Positions 54,492-64,000 of a DNA stretch of 64,000 bases are shown here, one piece after another. Positions within the stretch are counted from its first letter, which is position 1. The number at the start of each line of letters is the position of its first letter. This DNA is from Ischnura elegans (taxonomy: Eukaryota > Arthropoda > Insecta > Odonata > Coenagrionidae). The position numbers and the translations under genes were made by a program. The DNA is taken from NCBI RefSeq assembly GCF_921293095.1, contig NW_025791658.1:992001-1056000 (forward strand), given 5' to 3'. The notes beneath the pieces are model-generated. The model searched no databases. It was not told the origin of the DNA and was given only the letters and a program-made list of their open reading frames with translations.

Positions 54492-54884
54492 GGGTGCTTT
54501 CCTATTATATTTTTATTGTCCAAATCGAAAGATTATTACTCCTGGAGTACGCATTTCACGCTCTTAGATTTTTAAATGACTATATCTATTTTTCGCGATC
54601 AAATGAAAAGTAAAAATTAGCAGGCGCACGAAAACGCGATGGCTAAGTAGGAATGATGGATAAATTCCGTGTGACGTCATTCTGGTTCCAGCTCTCGCAG
54701 TGCGAGGTGACCTTGGGGCGAGGCTATGATCGCCGCTACGATATACCCTGCTAGCAGGTAGCATAGTACCCTGATAGCAGGTAGCGCTTGGCTTAAATAA
54801 GGATTATTATTCTCCTATCTAACGAGGGAAACTTTCCGACCATACAGGCAGTTTTAAGAGTTGATTACTATAGAGATTCTTCCC
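54492..54884 (-). mobile_element. MITE-A, copy 6 (partial, inverted)
   Basis: Starts TA-GGGTGCTTTCC and follows the complement of the family to about 54884. It includes a local triplication of the CTGCTAGCAGGTAGC words seen once in other copies. It breaks off next to repeat D. Confidence 0.75.
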
Positions 54885-54899
54885 AGCAATACCCAGTTC

Positions 54900-55590
54900 A
54901 TACAACTTTCTTTTTACGCCGGTAAGCCCTGACCATGGTTGCAAAACGAGGTGTGAACGCAAGTTACCGTTAACCGTGGTTGGGATTCTGACCACCGTTT
55001 TCCGACCATGGTTGGCGGTAGTTCATGCGAGTGTGAACACAAGTTGGTTAAAAGCTGGTTAGAAAAAGAAGAAGGCGAAGCAGCAACGATGTGGGATATG
55101 AGGAAAGAAAACAGAAAAAAAGCATTCGAAGAGGAGACGGCCGTTATTGTTGAATTATATTCGTCAGAATTAATTCTAAGGAAAGTGCTATTGATTCATT
55201 CCGTAATTTGTTATATATTATGAGATTTTAAACCTGACTTGAGTTATGCGATATACTTTATAGTTCGTAGTGAATTAGCTAGTAGCTCGTATAGTATTGT
55301 TACGGACAGATTAAATAATCTATATGAATATTTTGCTAGAATTAAGTAAAATGTGCGAAACTACCATAATAAAAATCCGAAGGTCACAATGATTTTAATG
55401 TTTTGGTAAGAGTTCTTTGTCCCAGTTTGAAAAATATCACTTATGTTCATCCTTGAACAAAAGTTCTTCCCATATCAATATAAAATATCAGGCTAACGGC
55501 TCGTCAGATATAACCATAGAAAACAAATTTAGAAACGTCGGGTGATACTACATATCGCAAAAAATACCACGTTATCTCTCTTATACATTC
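54900..55590 (-). repeat. Repeat D copy 2 (PIF/Harbinger-like MITE?)
   Basis: Reverse complement of 24645-25310 with high similarity by eye. It begins TTTCTTTTTACGCCGG and lacks the outermost GAACGGGGC terminus present in copy 1. A short frame (MWDMRKENRKKAFEEETAV...) at 55089 onward has no known motif. Confidence 0.6.
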
Positions 55591-57365
55591 AGGAATTTAG
55601 ATATTCATCAACAGAATAGAAAATATTACCTTAAAGGTACTGCTTCAATTTGGCTCTAAACTTGCTTGGTACTTTCTCATCTTTCAGAGCAGTTGGTAGA
55701 GTATTGTAAATCCTGCAACTCATCGTGACAGGGCCAGTATTAAATATTGATAGATTGCGATGCATCACCGTATCAAATCATCTTGGCTTCTCGTACCGTA
55801 ATCATGAATGTCGAGATTTTTAATTAGTGTCAGCTTAGATTTGTTATCCCTTATTAACATAACGGCACAAAAGATATATACCAAAGGAAGAGGAAGAATT
55901 TGAAGTTTTTTAAATTAATTACGACAGCTATCTTTTTTCCTTGGAAATGCCTGGGAAAAGGTGTTCTGTGGCTGTGTGTACAAACAACTTTTATAAATCT
56001 TGTGACCAGGGGCCTAAGTCTGTAACTTCGTTTTCTCCCGAGTTGGGAGAAAATAGACCCGTGAAGCACCCGTTTCATCCAACCGAAATCTGTAACTCGT
56101 ATCTCCCGGTGACGGAGTTTCTCCTGGAGAAAATCTTTCTCCCGACTGGAGTCTGTAACGCAATTTGGAGAAACTGACGCACCCTGGACGGGTGCTTCCG
56201 AGTCACCCGCCCCGGACCCGGCGTCTCATTTTCTCTCTGGGGGAAAACAAGAAAAATAACAATGGCGGACCGTTGTGGATGATCGAACTGCGTTTCTAAT
56301 TGCACACTCCTACATATTTTTTACGTACTTGTGCCAAAATAGGACACGAAAATCCATTCTTCAAGTTAGGCAGGCAACGTATGTAGAGTAATTGTTGACA
56401 GGAATTGAAAGTTTTGTATAGCTGCATTTGCTAGGAAACTACGTGCAGTAAACTCTCATCGTGCCTCTAGCGTAAGTGAACACAATTTGTGCCCTTAGTG
56501 TACCCCTAAGTGAATTGATTGCATATAGACGATGAAGTAAAGAGTGAAGCGATATGTGAAGTGAGTTGTGAATGTAACATCTTCGACGAAATTATTTATT
56601 TCAATCAACCGTATGCTTTTCGATCAAAGGTATCTAACTATTGCGTAGGGGACATGATTAATATTTGAACTAGTTGTACTTTAGGGTTACATCGAACGCA
56701 TATTAATTTTCATTCGTTTGTTCGCTTCTAAGTTCTGTTTGATTTTATTACGTATTGCACCTATTGCCAATTCATTGTGAGCTTCCGCCAGTGCGCCAGT
56801 GTTTACATTTCACGCATTTCGTTGCGCTGTTGTTTGTCTTTGTTTTGGTCATATTTTTGCTACGGTGAGAGTGATAGTGAAATTCGAAGTTTTTTGATGT
56901 TACAATAACTGGTGTAGCAATCTGTTTCAGTACATTCATTTCATTGTTTTCGCAATGTTAATGTGAAATAACGTAAAGTGATTCTAAGTCGTTAGTGATG
57001 AGTGCGAAGTGAGTTTTGAAGAATCCTTATTCGAACTTCAAGGAGTGCAAATTCTTTAAGTGTCAGCAGAGTGATTGGAAAACCGATTATCATGGTTTAT
57101 GAGTGGAAACCTCCTTTCCGAGTAGTGCTTACAAATATACATTCAAATCATGGCAATGCATGTTATCTGTTATCATAATTAGGTTTTCAGGAAAAACCAA
57201 TATTAAAGGTATATATATATATATATATTGTATATGTATGTAGTCGTATGATATACATACAATCATATGTTTTTTAAACTTAACCTGGATCCGCCCAATG
57301 TGACAAAAATGTAACATCCTGTATAACTCCACTGTAATGGCTCTGAATGACACTGATTGACACCG
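55591..57365. other. No gene; GC-rich CTCCC segment at 55.99-56.24 kb
   Basis: 55993-56170 repeats TCTGTAAC about three times, each followed by CTCCC/GGAGAA words, and GAAGCACCCGT pairs with ACGGGTGCTTC 120 bp away. Possibly an old MITE. The rest is AT-rich. A short (TA)n tract lies at about 57210-57230. Confidence 0.4.
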
Positions 57366-57416
57366 TAATGAATCGCAATCAATGCCTTTCGTTTTCTATG
57401 ATGAAGGAAACTACCC
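57366..57416 (-). mobile_element. MITE-A, copy 7 (terminal fragment)
   Basis: Only the complement of the left terminus remains: AATCGCAATCAATGCCTTTC, GATGAAGGAAACTACCC, then TA. Confidence 0.75.
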
Positions 57417-57751
57417 TATCATGCCTGCCGTTGGAGTTGAAGCATGGACTACTCCCGTTCAGAATACCGCATTGCAACATGGTTGGAATACATGATAATA
57501 TTACGCCTTCTCCCGTTATAGATGCGAATGGCACGGTGTACTTCCATGCAGATTAGCGGCCGTAGAGTTGATCGAGGGGAAAAGAGCGAGTTATGAGGAA
57601 AGAGGAAGTTCAAATCTTATCACATTGAAGAGAGGAAGATGATGGTGGGCAGTATGCGATTTCAAACGACTTGAAAATTGCGAAAACAAGAGATTGCAAT
57701 TATACTTTAAGGTTGCAATCCCCCTCTCATCAAAATGGCAGATGTGAAATA

Positions 57752-58365
57752 CAGTAGATTCCGTTTAATGGGCCCACCGGTTACTTTGGGCAGCAGCTTA
57801 ATTGGGACAGATCTTGAACAACAGAACCCAATTGAGGAATATCCCAAAGTCTTCTCCGCTTAACTCGGACAGCATTCCGCTTTATTGGGCCATGATTTGG
57901 CGACATAGACTCTATACTCGCGTCTAAATTAAAATTTTGAGTTTTCAGAATACTATTTTTTATATTTTCCTCTTTTGATTTATTCTTTATTTTTCACAAA
58001 TGTTCCTATTCTTGCCCTATTTTGAAATCTCTTGTTGTTACATTGTCCGCAAGAGGATAGGACTTTTCTTTAATAGGACTTAGTAAAAGACATTCATTCA
58101 GCGTCGCCCGGGGCTGTGAAAAATATTTTTAACTTTATTGTTATAATCTTAAAAATGATAATAAATTACCTAAACTCGCTGATTTATTAATCAAATTAAT
58201 TGTTTAATAAGGTTATGTTGCATTATAAACATTCTTTAGTCTTCTTTCTATCATTTCAACGTCTGTTTATGCCTATCTACAGGATAGTTCGCCTAATTGG
58301 GGCAGCGACTTAATCGGGGCATATTGCACAAGTCCCGATATGCCCCTATTAACCGGAATCTTCTG
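57752..58365 (+). mobile_element. pogo/Tigger-like non-autonomous element
   Basis: A 614-bp element with ends CAGTAGATTCCGTTTAATGG and (complement) CAGAAGATTCCGGTTAATAG, an inverted repeat of about 25 bp. The left flank is TA and the right flank is CA (decayed TA). Further GCTTAA/CTTAATTGGG words repeat inside both ends, as in Tigger-type elements of the Tc1/mariner superfamily. No transposase remains. Confidence 0.8.
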
Positions 58366-61300
58366 CATCTGGTAGTAACATATTAGTGTACCGCCTGCAA
58401 TGGGACAGACACTTTGCAAATGTGAGTGCTCTCTGGAAAACTATAGACACTCTAATTGTACGGGAGGTCCCATTTTTAGTTCCCACCCCGAATATCTCGA
58501 AATCTGAGTAAAATGAGAAAAAATGCTTCGGACAAAAGTTTTAGAGTTTTTAAGGGGACAGCCACGATGGTGACCTTAAACTCGATTTTTAATGTCAAAG
58601 GAGGGGTACCTTGAATTTATTAATTTGCCTTTCCTTGGTTTGACTTTTCGATATCGATTGTTTCATTTAACCCTTAGGTGCACGCTAAGCGAGGATTTTG
58701 CCGCATTTTTCAAAAATTCGAAATAGCGCGTTTACTGTGAATGACACTTGTGGCATACTTTGTTATTCTATCTCTGTACTTTTCCCTCCACGAAGAACAT
58801 ATGTTTACGTCAATGTGACGACCAACTATTGCGTTAGAATCGTACAAATTGAGAACGACGTAACTTTGGGCGATTTGCCGCTAGATGACGTTCACACGAT
58901 ACTAAGGAACTACTGATAATCTGTCGTTACCATGGAAACTTGGATAATCCTTTTTGCAATACTATGCTAATATGTTGTCTCGTATTTATTATATTTTTGT
59001 AAGCATTTGCGTTATCATTTCATTACTATTTTTATTTGTATAATTTATGTCAACCTCAAACCACATGTCGTAATTTAAAAATTTCGTCTTCATTCTCAAA
59101 TATGCACTACATTTATGTAAAAATGCAACCAGTGTGACTTAGGCCGTTTTACTTACTTCGATCAAATCAGTGAATTGTTACAACGCACGAGAGAATTCAC
59201 TGCTGCTAGAGAGGAAAATAGGCCCTCCTCTAATTGCTGGCACGGATTCTCGCAATTTCAACAATTGTTTTCAATGCCAACCTGCGCAATGACTTTCCCT
59301 TGGTTAAACGGGCTTTATATATATATACGAGTCGATAGTCGCTTGAATTCATCAAGCGGGTTCGAGAGGGGGGTGGGAACATGCTTGTGTCACGCGTGTT
59401 CGAGTATTGGGTCCATAAGTTGCTTAAAAAGGGAAAGAAAACACTTACAATATCGTTTTAATAGATGATGTAGACGGAGGATACGCTCTTTCGTTCTCAA
59501 CTATACTTAACGTCATCTTAGTAACCACGATTATATAAGCGTTAGGACCGTTTTGAATAGAATATTTACGTAATGGAGAGAAATATATAATTAACGACGG
59601 ATGCACTTGTGAAATTTCGCCGATTTTTCGTATTTTGACCTTTATCCTAGAATTGTAGCTTTTCTCTTTCTGATTATGAAGATTTGAACCCAACATACTT
59701 AAAAAAATATAACAGCTTTTTTTTTTACTATCGGACTGAGACCAATTCAATGCACCAACACCCAGCCGATCAAGTTAATTTCGAAGACAAAAATCCAAAA
59801 GGCGCGGATCTATTAAATGTTACCACTTTTCAACCGAGAAAAGCTCAAACGCTCTGTCCTCCAAATCCAGCATTTGCATATTCCTTGAGGTTTATTTATA
59901 AAAATTCGACAATTCATACACATCATAACTGTTCATCTATTCTTAAATATATGAGTGCGGAATAATCTGAAAGATAGCTATCGCCTGGCCTGTAAATTAT
60001 TTTCACACACAGCCATAAAATTAGCTATTCTAAAACCTGCTCTTATTTGTGAGGTGGGAGATGGCAATATGAACGCGAAATATCGGCACTCAAAAGTATC
60101 ACCATGCACGAAAGTTTTTTTTTATTAACAATACACATGAAAATAGATATTCTAAAATATATTTTTATTATCACTGAATAGATGGCGCCACCAACGCAAA
60201 TCAGCGTAACACGGCTTTCATAACCGGTCGCGCAAGATTTTTTCATAATCATTACACATTCACAGCAAATTGTCTTCGCCGAATTAACTCAATTTTTGGT
60301 TATGGCATTCATTTGTCGTCACGCCTTACGCGAACTTTATTAGATATCGATTCCCGACTACTTGAATCCCATATAACGTAAAACATTCTTAAACGATGAA
60401 TTACGTGAGGGTGTAGTCTCCGTAACCCCAAATTTCAGCGTTGGTAAAGAAGTATGCAACAGGCATAACATATAGGCCCTACGCATGCTAGAAAATGTAA
60501 TTACAAATTTTAATAGCAAACTATCCGTAATTTCGTGTAGTTAAATAACCACGGGAAAAAGCAACCCCGGTATATAATGGTTAGTATTACCGGTTACTAT
60601 GATTGAAATTATTCCGCACATTAGGCAATCAATAATGCGGCTGAAATGATTTGATGAAAGAATGGGTAAGGATGCGCCTTGAATATTGAATTTTTCGTAT
60701 TTCAATGATGCATAATGTAGTATGTAATTTTGGAAAGGAGATATATTATCAAAGGGAAATTAAAACTGTTAAAACCAATCAAATATAAAAAATACATAAA
60801 TACCGTTAAGCATTTTGAAATGGTGTAAAATATGCAAACGTCATTGAAAGTAAAAAATAAGTCAATGTTTAAACCTAAATAATGAATTGGTTACGTTTAC
60901 GTGTAGTAGAGTTGGTTTACCAGACATCAACAATTACTTGCAGCCTTAGCAACCACTTCGAAATCCTGAATGAAATCGTACGTAAAAACGATATGAGTGT
61001 ATCGCCATTTACTTTACATTGAAATTAAATGCCGATATAAAATGAAAAATATGGTTGTCATGGAGCCCTTATTATAACGAAACATCTATATTACCGATCA
61101 GGTACTACCCTGAATATATCAGAGAGGTACGGTCAATAGCAAAGGAGAAAATGAGTCCTATCGATATAATTTCATATCGATATATTTTCATTAGGAATCG
61201 TTATTCATCAAAATTATTTGCATGTGTGCATAGAACTTTTCTATCTTACCAATATATTAAAATTTATATGCCCGTAACTATGTAAATAAGTCTAAAAAAG

Positions 61301-64000
61301 GGATCTATCGAATGCACACTTTGATCGATAATTACTTCGGCTCTAATCATTCGATCCGCTTGATTTAACATTTGTCTGATAAAACACATTATTAGAGTTT
61401 ATATATCTGACTTTCATATTCAAAACTTGATTAACAAAAAAGTTATTAGCGATTAAAGCGTAACTAAGGAGATTAATGTCGATATAACTCGCACATGAAT
61501 CGATCGAGCGAAATGGTCATCATTGCAAAAGTTGACTTTTTTGATAATAGTAATACCCTGAAAATTTCATTCATCTAGCTTGTATGGTTGCTAAGATATT
61601 CAAGATTGAATGCTCCACAAAAAAATGGCGACAATGATTTTTCGCGTGCAGGATATTTTTCGGAATTTTATTATGAATTAACCAAGAGGGTTATGGGGAA
61701 AGCAGTTAAAACGTGAGGGTACGAAGTGCCCTCTACGGTCTTTCCAGAAGATTCCAAATTTTCATATGGCACATGTATCAAGGCCGAAATCCGAGTTTGA
61801 AAATTCGCCCATCACGACAATGTAAAATCGAAATCGTTTATTCCTCGGAATTGTTTCGACGTACGAAAATTCCAAGATAGCCAAAAAATCAACCAAAAAA
61901 TCTTCCACCTTATATTTCAAGGAATTTGTCCTATGATTATTAAAAGTTGGTCAAAAAAATTCCTAAAGTTTTCCCATAAGAAAAGCATTGAAAGCGTTCA
62001 AACAATAATAAAAAATACTAAATATCAATTCGTCGCTATGGCAACCACATCAAAAAATCGACCAAAAAATCTAGTCTATGTCCATTGAATATCATGTTCC
62101 TCAAACGTTTTAAAGTACAAAATAAAAGCGAAAAAGTTTTAGTCCCATAAGGCTCCCATGTTAATTCAAGTCGATATATCTCGAAAACTAATCGGCTTTT
62201 TCAAGTTTTCAGATTTTTTCTCCCGATGAATTTTTTTTTACTTTTACGTCCAATAAGCCAAACACTCCCACCTATCACAGTTTGGGCTGCGAATTGTGAT
62301 GAATCAGTCAGTCAGTGAGTGAAATTGCAGCCTTATATATGCGTTAAATATATTCGAAAAGACGATATACCAATTATCACGACTTTTGTCATATTTACCC
62401 AAAAATTAGGATATTAACGCTTAACAGCATGTTTATAAACAATAATTACGACTAATCTAAGTGTGATAGGAATTGTTTATGTTAATGGTTATACTTAATC
62501 AATAATATTAGAAACTGATCAACAATCGTTGCTCTCAACAATCAAATCAAATATCCTTCTGGAATACAAAGATGCAACGGGTGCAGAGCAGTTATTCGCA
62601 TTTTTGACCGTTTCACGTATTTTATAAATCTGAAAAAAATTATACGTTAACACAGGGGTAACAACACATATATTTTTTCGGCGTGTCTATTGTTTGCTAA
62701 AATTTTTAATTTAATTTTGAAATTTCAAACTTATTTTAAAGTTTCGTTTTTGGTTAAAAATTTTTGGAAAAAATCAGGATGGTAGACCATAAAAGTTTAC
62801 ACAATTTAAAATAACAAAAAATGATTTTACAAAAATAAAAACTTGAGATATGGTTAAAAAACTAAAAATTGTGTTTCAATATTTTTCCGGGTAATTTTCC
62901 ATGTTTGCGGCCTTAAACTTTGGGTAAACACTTAATTTTGGATGTACTTTAAGTGTATATTTTTTATTTCCGAAAATATCGGGGGGGCACTTTTCACCAT
63001 CTTAACCTGCTAGACCCTTTTAGGGCTTTACCATTTTTGCGCCGAATAAACGTAGACATTAAAAAAATAAAAAATGTAATTCCCGGTCGAGCAAAAAGTT
63101 TGGAAATTCATCAAGAAATTCTGCAAAAATATAGTCAAAAATTTATTCATCAAAAATGTTCAGCAAATTACACAAGTTATCGCAGTAAAACCACCGGTGG
63201 TTCAACTATGGCGGTGGTTCAACTATTCCTTCTGCTTCAGTGGATCTTGTGGCCTTGTGTCCGGACGCTGAATTAACTCCAGTGTCATTCCAACAAAATC
63301 CAATCATGGGCAGCCAATGGTAAGCCCATGACTCCACATCCGCGACCGCTTTCCCCTTGACCGAGTCTGGCTTCCTGTAAACACGAAAAAATTCACTAGA
63401 AATTCATTTGCAAAATTAAAAAAATTCACTACCGCTCAAAACTTTTCCATCACCCTCGCACGAAACTTGATCTTTATGTCAATGTGAAAACACACTGTAA
63501 AAACTAAATGGACCAACAGAATAAGTATATTTCCTCTCTTAATCATTAATCAACATAGAATATGATTTGTGTTTGAGCTTGTTTTTTTGGTATTGGTATA
63601 TTTAATATTTCTTAGCGTGATTTTAATCATATTTTATATTATAGCTTTTTATATTGATAATATGTTATCTTTTGCCACATTGTACTTGTTTTTAACGAGT
63701 GAAATAATGCTTTTAATGTTACTACCCTTTACTTTTTATATTATCAAATGTTATCTTTCGCAACGCTAAGTTTTTAACGTGCTCATATAATTCTTATTAA
63801 TTTTTGTATGCTCCTTATATGTTTGTTATTTTATGACTTATTATATTCATTTCATGCTATCTTTCGCTACCCTTTACTTTATAAATGTGTTAAATGATGC
63901 TTATTAATGTTTTTTATGCTTTTTATATGTGTTTAATTATGTAATGCATAAATGTATGTCTACATGTAACACTTTTACTGTACATTGGGTTAACACCTGT
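58366..64000. other. Long AT-rich stretch, nothing recognised
   Basis: 5.6 kb without a recognisable gene, RNA or transposon terminus. Local features are only short: a TATATATATA run at 59317, CCAAAAAATC-type words repeated at 61890-62080, and very AT-rich DNA at 63540-64000. The frames at 62953-63276 and 63569-63769 lack motifs, and the latter is hydrophobic because of T-rich DNA. Confidence 0.5.

Noticed and set aside
55993..56240. CpG-rich promoter or first exon
   Set aside because: Locally GC-rich, but made of repeated TCTGTAAC and CTCCC words more typical of an old MITE. The ATGGCGG at about 56262 is followed by a stop after six codons.
62953..63276. 107-codon frame as a gene
   Set aside because: No recognisable domain, AT-rich composition and no splice or promoter context; considered chance.
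63569..63769. Hydrophobic 66-codon frame as a membrane protein
   Set aside because: The hydrophobicity follows from T-rich DNA, and the flanking DNA has the same composition.

Overview
This window looks like an arthropod genome, most likely an insect, but the species cannot be named from the sequence. It is AT-rich and eukaryotic. I found no intact conserved host protein gene, no rRNA gene and no convincing functional tRNA gene. Almost everything recognisable is mobile DNA at different stages of decay: non-LTR retrotransposons of two lineages (CR1/Jockey-like and RTE-like), two families of Penelope-like elements, one very young LTR element, and many short non-autonomous DNA transposons (hAT-, piggyBac-, pogo- and PIF/Harbinger-like, one with a THAP-like ORF, and one abundant TA-flanked family called MITE-A here).

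Layout. 0-10.4 kb: MITE-A copies, hAT-like elements with perfect 8-bp target duplications, a LINE with an open reverse-transcriptase frame (5435-6709), tRNA-headed SINE-like repeats, a Penelope fragment and a piggyBac-like MITE. 10.4-19.5 kb: LINE 3' ends, a 1.7-kb inverted repeat carrying tRNA-like heads, and a cluster of Penelope-like pieces (14.5-16.8 kb) including two hairpin structures and a repeated hammerhead-like motif. 19.5-31.5 kb: old diverged duplications, MITEs and a 2.7-kb THAP-carrying element inserted in a LINE. 34.3-36.3 kb: a 2-kb LTR element with seemingly identical LTRs, 4-bp target duplications and only a gag-like ORF. 38.6-41.7 kb: a decayed Penelope-like element between direct pseudo-LTRs, split by a LINE fragment. 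44.6-52.9 kb: the one non-transposon locus that looks like a gene, a probable spliced long non-coding RNA on the + strand, with duplicated exon-intron units and a TGTGAATGA-rich repetitive last exon. 53.3-58.4 kb: more MITEs. 58.4-64 kb: AT-rich DNA in which I recognise nothing.

The transposons show a relative order. The THAP-bearing element interrupts a CR1-like LINE, a CR1-like LINE interrupts an RTE-like LINE, a LINE fragment interrupts the Penelope element, and hAT-like MITEs interrupt repeats that survive elsewhere in the window as empty sites. The LTR element appears to be the youngest insertion. All calls come from reading by eye. No database search or alignment program was run, and boundaries may be off by a few bases.
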